Source: an uncultured Chlorobiaceae bacterium (lineage in GTDB: Bacteria; Bacteroidota; Chlorobiia; Chlorobiales; Chlorobiaceae). Taken from it: 12,214 nucleotides of DNA. The stretch is taken from positions 1 to 12,214 of the forward strand of contig CAIQSY010000222.1 in the NCBI GenBank assembly GCA_903874585.1, read 5' to 3'. The position numbers were made by a program, and so were the translations under genes. This document shows, piece by piece, positions 5,581 through 12,214 of this stretch (within the stretch, counting starts at the first letter, position 1; each line of letters starts with the position of its first letter). The notes beneath the pieces were generated by a model. It was not told the DNA's origin and searched no databases. It saw nothing but the letters and a program-made list of their open reading frames with translations.

Positions 5581-6261
5581 GTGCATATACCAGATGGATA
5601 TTTAAGCCCTGAGACTTGCGGGGTATTTGGTGCCGTGATGATTCCGATATGGACGGCAGCTTCGAAGGCTGTCAAAAAAACATTAAGCGTTCGGCAGGTT
5701 CCGTATCTGGCGATTGGTGCGGCGTTCAGCTTTGTGATCATGATGTTCAATGTGCCCATACCCGGCGGATCGACGGGTCATGCCGTTGGAGGTGTGCTTG
5801 TTGCTATTCTTTTGGGACCTTGGGCTGCCTGTATCGCTGTTACCGTTGCGTTAGTAATTCAGGCGTTGTTGTTTGGTGATGGAGGAATTACAGCCATTGG
5901 AGCAAATTGTTTTAATATGGCGTTCGTGCTCCCTTTTGTCGGCTATTACGTTTATAAATTGATCAGTTCGAACAGTCCATCAGGCTCCGTCAGGCGTGTT
6001 ATTGCCGCTGGTGCTGGTGCGTACGTTGGCATTTGTGTGGCAGCTCTGTTTGCTGGCATTGAATTTGGTTTTCAACCCTTACTCTATCATACAGCAAATG
6101 GTCAGGCGTTGTACTGCCCTTACGGGCTGAATGTTGCCGTTCCCGCAATGGTTCTGGGTCATCTTATGGTCTTTGGATGGGTGGAGGTGATTGTGACCGC
6201 ATTAGTCATAAAATATTTACAGAAGCAGAACTCTGTTTTTTTTGAAGGAGGCAGATCATGA
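5581..6261 (+). CDS. cbiM: ECF transporter substrate-binding component CbiM/NikM
   Basis: This 226-residue integral membrane protein is the substrate-capture subunit of the energy-coupling-factor nickel/cobalt importer. It begins MHIPDGYLSP. In the family the N-terminal Met-His chelates the metal, so the GTG start right behind the strong ribosome site must be correct. His67 in GGSTGHAVGG corresponds to the second histidine ligand known from structurally characterised NikM proteins. Hydrophobic segments at about 12-30, 42-58, 68-98, 105-130, 140-165 and 190-215 fit the usual six-to-seven helix fold. The MHIPDG start is, in my recollection, commoner in nickel-type (NikM) than in cobalt-type proteins, which often read MHIMEG. 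Together with nikR upstream this favours nickel. The stop overlaps the next gene by four bases. Confidence 0.93.
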   Translation: MHIPDGYLSPETCGVFGAVMIPIWTAASKAVKKTLSVRQVPYLAIGAAFSFVIMMFNVPIPGGSTGHAVGGVLVAILLGPWAACIAVTVALVIQALLFGDGGITAIGANCFNMAFVLPFVGYYVYKLISSNSPSGSVRRVIAAGAGAYVGICVAALFAGIEFGFQPLLYHTANGQALYCPYGLNVAVPAMVLGHLMVFGWVEVIVTALVIKYLQKQNSVFFEGGRS

Positions 6262-6593
6262 CGCTGACCAAAAAATTATGGATAGGCATTATTGTTTTAA
6301 TTGTTTTATCGCCTTTGGGATTGATTTTACCGGATCATTTTAAGGCAGGATCAGCTTGGGGGGAGTGGGGGCGGGAAGAGATTCAGAAAATGACTGGATA
6401 TTTTCCTCTGGGTTTTCAAAAACTTTCCGAACTATGGAAAGCCCCGCTGCCTGATTATGCTTTTCAGGGATGGGAGGGAAAGGATCTTTTTTCTATGAGT
6501 TTTGCGTATATCATCTCTGCGATTGTTGGCATTGCGATCATAGCTGGAGTGGCGTTCTTAATAGGTAAGGTATTAGCAAAAGAGGATGAGTAG
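6258..6593 (+). CDS. small membrane subunit, PDGLE/CbiN-like
   Basis: The 111-residue product has two predicted membrane helices, about residues 7-24 and 82-103, with an extracytoplasmic loop between them. Just after the first helix it reads SPLGLILPDHF, where PDGLE-domain proteins carry their name motif, and further on APLPDYAFQGWEG, typical of the same family. CbiN, NikN and PDGLE proteins are auxiliary subunits that bind CbiM/NikM and are needed for metal loading. The start overlaps the cbiM stop (ATGA) and the stop overlaps the cbiQ start, so the three are translationally coupled. The exact subfamily (CbiN, NikN or PDGLE) cannot be fixed by eye. Confidence 0.8.
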   Translation: MTLTKKLWIGIIVLIVLSPLGLILPDHFKAGSAWGEWGREEIQKMTGYFPLGFQKLSELWKAPLPDYAFQGWEGKDLFSMSFAYIISAIVGIAIIAGVAFLIGKVLAKEDE

Positions 6594-7434
6594 CACTTTA
6601 CACAAACGGCGTGATTTTATAGAGCGTTCAATTTTGAGCGCTCTTGCTTTTTTAAAAGAGGCAACCCTTTCTGAAGAGTATGCCAATCGGAAAGGTTTTT
6701 TGCAGTCTTTAGATCCCCGCTTTAAAACCATCTCCTTTTTGGCTTTTCTTGTAACTGCGGTCTCTTTGAAAAGCGCTGCATTGATAGGCACTCTTTACGG
6801 ATTTTGTTTAATCCTTGCCTTCTTCTCGAACATTCCAATCAGGAACTTCTTATTAAGGACATTGCTCTTCATCCCTTTGTTTTCTCTCTGTATTGTGCTT
6901 CCAACCTTGTTCAGCATTGTGACGCCGGGTGAACCGGTTTGGTCTTTCCGTGTTTTGGGTATTAATGGCATCATTACTCGCCCGGGTATGGATGGAGCTA
7001 TCCTGTTTGTGGTCAGGATTGCAACCTCAGTATCACTGGTTGTTTTATTGTCTTTGACGACACAACACTCGGAACTGCTGAAAGTTTTAAGGCTGTTTGG
7101 TGTCCCGCAGGTTTTTGTGCTGACGGTATCGATGTGTTACCGCTATCTCTATCTCTTTGCGACGATGGTTGAAAATATTTTTACCGCTGTGAAAAGTCGT
7201 GTCGGGGTGGTGTCGCATCAGCGGCATGGACAGAACGTTGTAGCTTGGAATATTGCCAACACATGGAACAGAACAACACAGATGAGTGAAGAGATCTATA
7301 TGGCAATGTTATCGAGGGGCTACACTGGTGAACCTCGACTTCTCTCTAAATTTTATGCAATGCCGAAAGATTGGATCTGGCTTTTGTGTGCCGTGATCAT
7401 CTGTGCTGGCCTATTTTATAGAGGACATACCTGA
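6586..7434 (+). CDS. cbiQ: ECF transporter transmembrane (T) component CbiQ
   Basis: The 282-residue membrane protein has several hydrophobic segments (about 47-80, 88-115, 137-157, 173-195 and 262-278). It is the T-component that links CbiM to the ATPase. The cytoplasmic coupling region includes an S-R-G motif (SRGYTGEP, residues 243-250) in the position of the second conserved Ala-Arg-Gly motif, which docks into the ATPase groove. An upstream AVKSRV (201-206) is the probable counterpart of the first. SLDPRFKTI (41-49) before the first helix is typical of CbiQ. The ATG at 6586 overlaps the end of the preceding gene by eight bases, and the stop shares one base with the cbiO start. The N-terminal extension of about 40 residues before SLDPR is also usual in the family. 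Confidence 0.92.
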   Translation: MSSTLHKRRDFIERSILSALAFLKEATLSEEYANRKGFLQSLDPRFKTISFLAFLVTAVSLKSAALIGTLYGFCLILAFFSNIPIRNFLLRTLLFIPLFSLCIVLPTLFSIVTPGEPVWSFRVLGINGIITRPGMDGAILFVVRIATSVSLVVLLSLTTQHSELLKVLRLFGVPQVFVLTVSMCYRYLYLFATMVENIFTAVKSRVGVVSHQRHGQNVVAWNIANTWNRTTQMSEEIYMAMLSRGYTGEPRLLSKFYAMPKDWIWLLCAVIICAGLFYRGHT

Positions 7435-8243
7435 TGAGTGACATTATTTTTGAAGTGAAGGATGTGCACTACTCGTATCTTGGCAAGTTCCCTGCACTGT
7501 GTGGTATTGATATGACTATTCGGTCAGGTGAAAAGATTGCGGTCATTGGTGCTAACGGAACCGGAAAGTCAACTCTGTTGCAACTCTTGGACGGACTGAT
7601 TTTCCCTGATCACGGTCAGGTGATAGCCTTCGGAGAGAGACTGCTTGAACATTCGCAGGATAATGAAAAGGCTGCACACCGATTTAGACAAAGGGTTGGC
7701 CTTGTTTTTCAGAATGCAGATATCCAGTTGTTTTGCCCGTCGGTGCGAGAGGATATTGCCTTTGGGCCGTTGCAGTTTGGCATTGCTGAGGAAGAAGTCA
7801 AGAAGCGGACCCAGGAGGTCGCTCAGATTTTAGATATTCAGCACCTGTTGGATAGGGTTCCCCATCAATTAAGTATCGGAGAGAAAAGGCGGGTTGCGAT
7901 AGCATCTGTTCTTGCGATTGATCCCGATGTCTATTTATTCGATGAACCGACAGCAGGACTCGATCCATTAACCGTAAGGCACATTATTGATTTTATTGTC
8001 AATGCCAACCAGCAAGGCAAGACCATTATTACTGCTACGCATGACTTGCATATTATCGGGGAGATAGCTGATACGGTCTATGTGTTTGGTCGGAACAAGA
8101 GCATTGTCAGAGGTGGTTCTTCAGAATCTGTCTTGAATGACAGAGCACTCCTTGAGTCGAATAACCTTCTTCACATTCATCAACATTGCCATGAAAACAG
8201 GGAGCATGTTCATCAGCATCTACCTTTGGAGCCGCATAACTGA
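7434..8243 (+). CDS. cbiO: ECF transporter ATPase CbiO with histidine-rich tail
   Basis: The 269-residue ABC ATPase powers the importer. Visible elements are Walker A GANGTGKST (39-47), the Q-loop Gln93 in VFQNADIQLF, the signature LSIGEKRR (146-153), Walker B VYLFDE (166-171), the D-loop GLD and the switch His203 in ATHD. The last 23 residues carry eight histidines and a cysteine (HIHQHCH, then HVHQH), which could bind or buffer nickel or cobalt at the cytoplasmic mouth. This is an addition to the core fold rather than part of it. It is the last gene of the unit. About 35 bp downstream lies a Tn3-end-like sequence, and no strong terminator is visible. Confidence 0.95.
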   Translation: MSDIIFEVKDVHYSYLGKFPALCGIDMTIRSGEKIAVIGANGTGKSTLLQLLDGLIFPDHGQVIAFGERLLEHSQDNEKAAHRFRQRVGLVFQNADIQLFCPSVREDIAFGPLQFGIAEEEVKKRTQEVAQILDIQHLLDRVPHQLSIGEKRRVAIASVLAIDPDVYLFDEPTAGLDPLTVRHIIDFIVNANQQGKTIITATHDLHIIGEIADTVYVFGRNKSIVRGGSSESVLNDRALLESNNLLHIHQHCHENREHVHQHLPLEPHN

Positions 8244-8278
8244 AATATCCTGTATGATGTTAATATATATGATATTTA

Positions 8279-8314
8279 GGGACTTCATAGGAAACAGATT
8301 TCAAATGCATTAAG
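8279..8314 (+). repeat. second Tn3-end-like sequence, diverged direct copy
   Basis: The segment begins GGGACTTCATAGG, contains AAACAGATTT and ends CATTAAG. It aligns with the 38-bp sequence at 3899-3936 after small gaps, and both are followed by GATT. It directly precedes the Tn3 transposase relic. In intact Tn3 elements the terminal repeat lies next to the C-terminal end of the transposase, whereas here it abuts the N-terminal side of the fragment, so rearrangement or nested insertion must be assumed if it is a real end. Confidence 0.4.
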
Positions 8315-8316
8315 GA

Positions 8317-8869
8317 TTGTTGGATGCCGGTAGGCAAAATGGTAATGATGCTTTTGCCGCCATTGAGTCAGTTATATCTTGGGAAGCGTGCCTCCGTTCC
8401 GGCGATATGTGGGTTGAGGGATCACGCCATTTTACGCATCTCAAGAGTAGTGATATGGCGAAGGATACCTCATTACTCCTGACAGCAATTCTGGCAGACG
8501 CGATAAATCTTGGACTGACTAAAATGGCAGAATCCTGTCCAGGCATGACATACGCAAAGCTCTCCTGGTTGCAAGCTTGGCAAATCAGAGATGAAACATA
8601 CTCCGGCAGTTCTTCCCGAACTGGTCAATGCTCAACTCCAGCATCCGTTTGCACAAAACTGGGGTGACGGGACAACATCATCATCGGATGGGCAGCGATT
8701 CAAGGCTGGTAACCATGGAGAAAGTATCAGTCACGTCAATCTGAAGTATGGCACAGAACCAGGGCGGATGTTTTACACCCATATCTCTGATCAATACGCC
8801 CCCTTCAACATCAAGGGTATCAATGTCGGTGTTCGCGATTCCACCTATGTCCTTGATGGTCTGCTATAG
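8317..8869 (+). pseudogene. Tn3-family transposase relic with internal deletions and a frameshift
   Basis: Pieces of a Tn3-family DDE transposase can be read in order but not in one frame. First comes NGNDAFAAIESVISWEA, then CLRSGDMWVEGSRHF (family: LRSGDIWV-x-GSR), then LLLTAILADAINLGLTKMAE and SCPGMTYAKLSWLQAWQIRDET. After a frameshift near 8600 the next frame gives LPELVNAQLQHPFAQ, then NWGDGTTSSSDGQRFKAGN, ISDQYAPF and DSTYVLDGLL before a TAG. GDGTTSSSDGQRF is a hallmark of the catalytic region. The joins WEA/CLRSG and HF/THL skip long stretches of the normal protein of about 1000 residues, so at least two deletions occurred. The C-terminal end with the catalytic Glu is missing. The element cannot transpose. 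Confidence 0.85.
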
Positions 8870-8980
8870 CTTGCAAGAAAAGCATTATCTTTTTGCTGGA
8901 ATGTCTGTCCATTTCGCGAGATTGTGTTGGTGACTTCAACGATTAAAAACCTCTCATCCATTCATAACAGGTGAAAAATT

Positions 8981-9385
8981 ATGATAGCAAGAACAATACT
9001 GAAAGTTGCATCCCAGATTCCATGGGATAAGGTGATTGAGCTTGCACCTTCAGTTGCTGAGAGGGCAGGAACGCTTTGGAATAGCATTAAAAGTAAAAAT
9101 AAGCGTCAGCCTGTTGAGGAGAGAGGTGTGTATGCCGTCTATAGCACAGAGTTGTCGGAGAGTGATATCCTCAAAGCTCGATTGGATAGATTGGAAGAGA
9201 GAGTGGCGAGCTTGGAGGAGGAAATTCAGGCATCGTCTGGATTGCTCAAAACATTAGCAGAACAGAATACGTCATTGGTGCAACGGATTGAGCTGAATAG
9301 AGTCCGTCTTATTCGTCAATCGCTCCTTTTTGCCGGAGTTGGTGCGGTATTGGCAGGAATGATAGTGTATCTTTTTATTCGGTAA
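8981..9385 (+). CDS. hypothetical coiled-coil protein with C-terminal membrane anchor
   Basis: The 134-residue product is not a family I recognise. The N-terminal part (residues 1-40) is amphipathic. A charged heptad-like stretch at about 59-105 (ILKARLDRLEERVASLEEEI and beyond) suggests a coiled coil. The last 21 residues form one hydrophobic helix (LLFAGVGAVLAGMIVYLFIR, about 115-134), so the protein is probably tail-anchored with its bulk in the cytoplasm. AGGTGA lies eight bases before the ATG and supports the start. It is separated from the transposase relic by about 110 bp and lies 28 bp before the yyaL-like gene, with which it may be co-transcribed. It is intact, unlike the sequence to its left. 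Confidence 0.75.
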   Translation: MIARTILKVASQIPWDKVIELAPSVAERAGTLWNSIKSKNKRQPVEERGVYAVYSTELSESDILKARLDRLEERVASLEEEIQASSGLLKTLAEQNTSLVQRIELNRVRLIRQSLLFAGVGAVLAGMIVYLFIR

Positions 9386-9413
9386 TTATTGCCTGATTAT
9401 GGATTGACTTCCT

Positions 9414-11570
9414 ATGAACCGACTCGTCAATGAAAAAAGCCCCTATCTGCTGCAACATGCCAGCAATCCAGTCGAGTGGTTTGCATGGGGTGAAGAGGCT
9501 TTTGCACAAGCAGCGGCTGCGGATCTTCCTATATTTCTCTCTGTAGGCTACGCCACCTGCCACTGGTGCCATGTTATGGAGCGGGAATCGTTTGAAAATG
9601 AGGAGATTGCCGCACTGCTGAACTGCCATTTTATCGCAATAAAGGTTGATCGCGAAGAGTTGCCCGATCTTGATCGCCTCTACATGAACTACGTTCAGTC
9701 AACCACCGGCAGTGGGGGATGGCCAATGTCGGTTTGGCTTACGCCTGATCGCAAGCCGTTTTATGGCGGCACCTACTTTCCGCCCAACGATCACTACGGC
9801 ATCACTGGATTTACAACCATTCTCAACTCCATTGCACACCTCTGGCACAACGATCGTGAAAAAATCATCCATGCCTCCCGCAATTTTATCCATGCTGTTG
9901 ATGAGCTGTCACAATTACGCCCAGCCGATTTACCTCCCGATGATGAGGCGCAGCAGCGCTGTTTCGAGTGGCTGGCAGCAATGTACGATCCCCACTACGG
10001 AGGCTTTGGTGGTGCACCAAAATTCCCGCGTCCAGTGCTGCTGAACTTTCTTTTCAACAACGCTTATTATACCGGTAACACGCAGGCGCAGTCTATGGCG
10101 CTCCACACACTTCGCCAGATGGCGAATGGTGGTATTCACGACCATCTTGGTGTCGCGGGCAAAGGTGGCGGTGGTTTTGCGCGTTATGCAACCGACGATC
10201 GCTGGCATGTACCTCATTTTGAAAAAATGCTTTACGATAACGCTCAGCTTGCCATCTCCTCTCTCGAAGCATTTCAGTGCAGCGGTGATGCTTTGTTCAA
10301 AAGAGTAGCGGAAGACATTTTCAACTACGTGCTTTGCGATATGACCTCGCCTGAAGGTGGCTTTTATTCAGCGGAAGATGCCGATAGCCTCGATGCGGCA
10401 TCCGGTGAGAAAAAGGAGGGTGCATTCTACCTCTGGAGCGCTGAGGAGATGCGTCACACTCTTGGCGATGCTCGGCTTGCAGCGATCTTCTCCATTTTCT
10501 CCTTCATCTATGGCGTAACAGAAGATGGTAATGTTCAGCACGACCCGCACGGCGAGTTTATCGGCAAAAATATACTCATGCAGCAGGCAAGTGTGGAGGA
10601 AGCAGCAGTGCATTTTAGCGTCACCGTTGCAGAAATTACCGCAGCGCTTAATGAAGCTCGCACTCGCCTTTACGACGTGCGCAGCAAGAGAGCACGTCCA
10701 TTTCTGGATGATAAAATACTCACGGCGTGGAATGGCTTGATGATTTCCGCTTTTGCCAAGGGCTATCGTGTTTTGCATCATCCAACCTATCTGGCGGCTG
10801 CAAAAAAAGCGGTAGCGTTTATTCTGGAGAATCTCTACGATTCCAATCAAGGTCGCCTCTTGCGCCGCTATCGTGATGGAAATGCTGCTATTGTTGGCAA
10901 GGCTGAGGATTATGCCTTTTTTGTGCAAGCGCTGCTCGATTTGTATGAGGCCTCGTTTGATGCTGCTTATCTCAAAACAGCAATTGAACTTATGGAGCTT
11001 CAGAACAGCCTCTTTTATGATAATAAAGGCGATAACACGCAAGGCGGCTATTTCAGTACAGCTTTTGACGATAACACGGTGCCGATGCGGCTCAAGGAGA
11101 ATTACGATGGTGCAGAGCCGTCGGCAAACTCTATCAGTGTGCTCAATCTCTTGCGCTTGGCAGAGATGACCGGCAACGAAGCGTTTGCCCGCCAGGCAGA
11201 AGAGAGTATGGCCTGTTTTGCGGCAATCCTTGTTGAAAGCCCTCAAACATTGCCGCAACTTCTTGTGGCGCTGAACCTCGCCCGTAAACGCCGATGCAGA
11301 ATAACGTTTGCCGGGGAGTTGCACACGCCTGGCATGGCAGCACTGCGTGCTCTTGTGGATGCGCGGTATCTGCCTGATACAATCACGATCCATGCCTCAA
11401 CAGCGTTGACGTTATTGCAGCATACACCAGCAATGCCGGGGCCTGAGGTCGTGCGCCCGCAAGCAATGCTCTGCATCAACAATACCTGCCAACTGCCTGT
11501 TCAAGAACCCGCAAGGCTTGCCGAAATGCTCGACAGGATGCAGCAACCACCCTCTCCAGACATGGCATGA
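9414..11570 (+). CDS. thioredoxin-domain protein of the YyaL/DUF255 (spermatogenesis-associated 20) family
   Basis: The 718-residue product has the two-part family layout. An N-terminal thioredoxin-like DUF255 domain covers about residues 1-165, opening NRLVNEKSPYLLQHASNPVE and carrying the redox-type motif GYATCHWCHVM (Cys49 and Cys52), DREELPDLD and GGWPMSVWLTPD. A long alpha/alpha-barrel region like those of N-acylglucosamine epimerases and glycosidases follows (GGFGGAPKFPRP, HDHLGVAGKGGGGFARYATD, HVPHFEKMLYDNAQL, EDADSLDA, LTAWNGLMISAFAKG). The biochemical activity of the family is not established to my knowledge. Length and motifs are complete, so the gene is intact. No strong Shine-Dalgarno is seen. 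Its stop overlaps the start of the next gene by four bases. Confidence 0.92.
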   Translation: MNRLVNEKSPYLLQHASNPVEWFAWGEEAFAQAAAADLPIFLSVGYATCHWCHVMERESFENEEIAALLNCHFIAIKVDREELPDLDRLYMNYVQSTTGSGGWPMSVWLTPDRKPFYGGTYFPPNDHYGITGFTTILNSIAHLWHNDREKIIHASRNFIHAVDELSQLRPADLPPDDEAQQRCFEWLAAMYDPHYGGFGGAPKFPRPVLLNFLFNNAYYTGNTQAQSMALHTLRQMANGGIHDHLGVAGKGGGGFARYATDDRWHVPHFEKMLYDNAQLAISSLEAFQCSGDALFKRVAEDIFNYVLCDMTSPEGGFYSAEDADSLDAASGEKKEGAFYLWSAEEMRHTLGDARLAAIFSIFSFIYGVTEDGNVQHDPHGEFIGKNILMQQASVEEAAVHFSVTVAEITAALNEARTRLYDVRSKRARPFLDDKILTAWNGLMISAFAKGYRVLHHPTYLAAAKKAVAFILENLYDSNQGRLLRRYRDGNAAIVGKAEDYAFFVQALLDLYEASFDAAYLKTAIELMELQNSLFYDNKGDNTQGGYFSTAFDDNTVPMRLKENYDGAEPSANSISVLNLLRLAEMTGNEAFARQAEESMACFAAILVESPQTLPQLLVALNLARKRRCRITFAGELHTPGMAALRALVDARYLPDTITIHASTALTLLQHTPAMPGPEVVRPQAMLCINNTCQLPVQEPARLAEMLDRMQQPPSPDMA

Positions 11571-12004
11571 CAACCTTTCAGAGCGAAATCATCATCAATG
11601 CACCTGCTGCCAAAGTGTGGCAGCTTCTCACCGATTTTTCAAGCTATGCAGCATGGAATCCCTTTCTCGTTACCATTAAAGGAGATGCCGTTGCTGGGGG
11701 GCCATTAACCATTACAGCCAAACTCTCTCGGTTACCATCACTTACTTTTGATGCAACCATTAGAATGTGCGAATCTCCGACCAAGCTTGGCTGGGATGCA
11801 ATTTTTCTGAAAGGCGTGTTTGAAGCATTTCACCATTTTGCAATAGATGATATAAAGGGAGCAGGGGAGTGCCAATGCCGTTTTATCCATACCGAAGAGT
11901 TCAGCGGCATTTTCAGCAATCTTGTGCTGTTCGTGCTGGAATCAAAATTCAAGCAAGGATATGGGGCGATGAATGAAGCGCTGAAGAGAATGGCAGAGAA
12001 GTGA
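11567..12004 (+). CDS. SRPBCC-fold (START-like/polyketide cyclase-type) protein
   Basis: The 145-residue product fits the SRPBCC superfamily of small ligand-binding proteins. It begins with a strand and the typical INAPAAKVWQLLTDFSSYAA, followed by WNPFLVTIKGD. It continues with LTITAKL, LGWDAIFLKGVFEAFHHFAI and ends with a long helix (ESKFKQGYGAMNEALKRMAE) that would close the hydrophobic cavity. Ligand and role are unknown. The start codon overlaps the yyaL-like stop (ATGA at 11567-11570), implying translational coupling and perhaps a related task. It is followed by two intergenic repeats and no further plus-strand gene in the window. Confidence 0.85.
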   Translation: MTTFQSEIIINAPAAKVWQLLTDFSSYAAWNPFLVTIKGDAVAGGPLTITAKLSRLPSLTFDATIRMCESPTKLGWDAIFLKGVFEAFHHFAIDDIKGAGECQCRFIHTEEFSGIFSNLVLFVLESKFKQGYGAMNEALKRMAEK

Positions 12005-12017
12005 AGTGTTTGCATCC

Positions 12018-12057
12018 AGCACTGGTCATCGAGTAGCGCAAAGCGAGTATCGAAATG
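12018..12057. repeat. 40-bp intergenic repeat, copy 1
   Basis: This unit (AGCACTGGTCATCGAGTAGC onward) recurs 16 bases later with 38 of 40 positions identical. It contains an imperfect palindrome (CATCGAGTAGCGC against GCGAGTATCGA-ATG). It lies between the converging ends of the SRPBCC gene and the next minus-strand gene, where such repeats may act as terminators or be REP-like dispersed elements. Confidence 0.8.
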
Positions 12058-12073
12058 TGAGTTGTTCCCATAT

Positions 12074-12113
12074 AGCACCGGTCATCGAGTAGCGCAAAGC
12101 GAGTATCGAGATG
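12074..12113. repeat. 40-bp intergenic repeat, copy 2
   Basis: This is the second direct copy, differing from the first only by C for T at its position 6 and G for A at its position 37. It ends four bases before the stop codon of the minus-strand gene. Two copies with one 16-base gap do not make a CRISPR array. Confidence 0.8.
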
Positions 12114-12117
12114 ACAT

Positions 12118-12214
12118 TACTTCAGCCCTTCTGCAATTGCTTTTGCAAATCCTGGAGCGTCGAATGATGCGGGAATAATGTCGGTATGAACGCCAAGTTT
12201 TTCAAGTGCAGCGG
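12118..12214 (-). CDS. hemD: C-terminal end of a minus-strand gene, probably uroporphyrinogen-III synthase
   Basis: Only the last 32 codons lie in the window. They encode AALEKLGVHTDIIPASFDAP followed by GFAKAIAEGLK and a TAA read on the minus strand. The pattern (T-x-AALE-x-LG, then a strand, then a helix that ends the protein) fits the C-terminus of HemD, which cyclises hydroxymethylbilane to uroporphyrinogen III in tetrapyrrole synthesis. The stretch is short, and other Rossmann-like proteins end similarly, so the assignment is tentative. The rest of the gene continues beyond the right edge. Confidence 0.5.

Noticed and set aside
5311..5586. Minus-strand 91-codon frame overlapping the barrel gene end
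   Set aside because: It is antisense to a gene with a clear signal peptide and barrel features, and its composition is not protein-like.
8748..8933. Extra 61-codon frame over the transposase relic extending to 8933
   Set aside because: Its first part is the out-of-frame shadow of the transposase. The end (HYLFAGMSVHFARLCW) matches no transposase segment that I recognise.
10368..11393. A 341-codon open frame on the minus strand
   Set aside because: It lies wholly antisense to the well-conserved YyaL-like gene. Its predicted protein shows no recognisable family, and the sense frame carries all family motifs.
12018..12113. Possible CRISPR array
   Set aside because: There are only two repeat copies, with a 16-bp gap too short for a spacer, and no cas genes in the window.

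Overview
The window is a bacterial chromosome segment. Its gene content suggests a green sulfur bacterium (Chlorobium/Pelodictyon group) or close relative. The pointers are a rubredoxin-fused archaeal-type glutamate synthase, an ECF nickel/cobalt transporter controlled by NikR, a DUF255/YyaL protein, a probable hemD tail, and mostly weak Shine-Dalgarno sequences. This placement is inferred from family knowledge; no rRNA or taxonomic marker gene is present.

The left part (1-1403) is a graveyard of gene fragments. It holds a chain of tiny open frames, one of them antitoxin-like; the C-terminal tail of an MmeI/YeeA-type DNA methyltransferase; a low-molecular-weight tyrosine phosphatase lacking its P-loop; and a short YhcG/DUF1016 nuclease fragment. 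An intact glutamate synthase-like gene with an N-terminal rubredoxin domain follows on the minus strand (1400-2809). From 2810 to 4173 lies an AT-rich accessory stretch with a truncated HigB-type toxin, its intact HTH antitoxin, an unrecognised 47-codon frame, and a 38-bp sequence with the shape of a Tn3-family terminal repeat.

The core (4174-8243) is a coherent plus-strand metal-uptake locus. It contains nikR, a 39-bp palindrome that is a candidate NikR operator, an outer-membrane beta-barrel gene, cbiM, a small two-helix PDGLE/CbiN-like subunit, cbiQ, and cbiO with a histidine-rich tail. The barrel would admit the metal through the outer membrane. CbiM (with the PDGLE-like protein), CbiQ and CbiO would form the ECF importer in the inner membrane. 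NikR would repress the set when nickel is sufficient. All four metal ligands of NikR and the His2/His67 ligands of CbiM are present, which favours nickel as substrate.

The transport genes are followed at once by a second Tn3-end-like sequence and a decayed Tn3 transposase (8317-8869). The locus is therefore bracketed by two related transposon-end-like sequences in direct orientation, consistent with a mobile history.

The right part (8981-12214) looks like core genome. It has a small coiled-coil, C-terminally membrane-anchored protein of unknown function, a 718-residue YyaL/DUF255 protein, a SRPBCC-fold protein overlapping it by four bases, two 40-bp tandem intergenic repeats, and the C-terminal end of a minus-strand gene that is probably uroporphyrinogen-III synthase.
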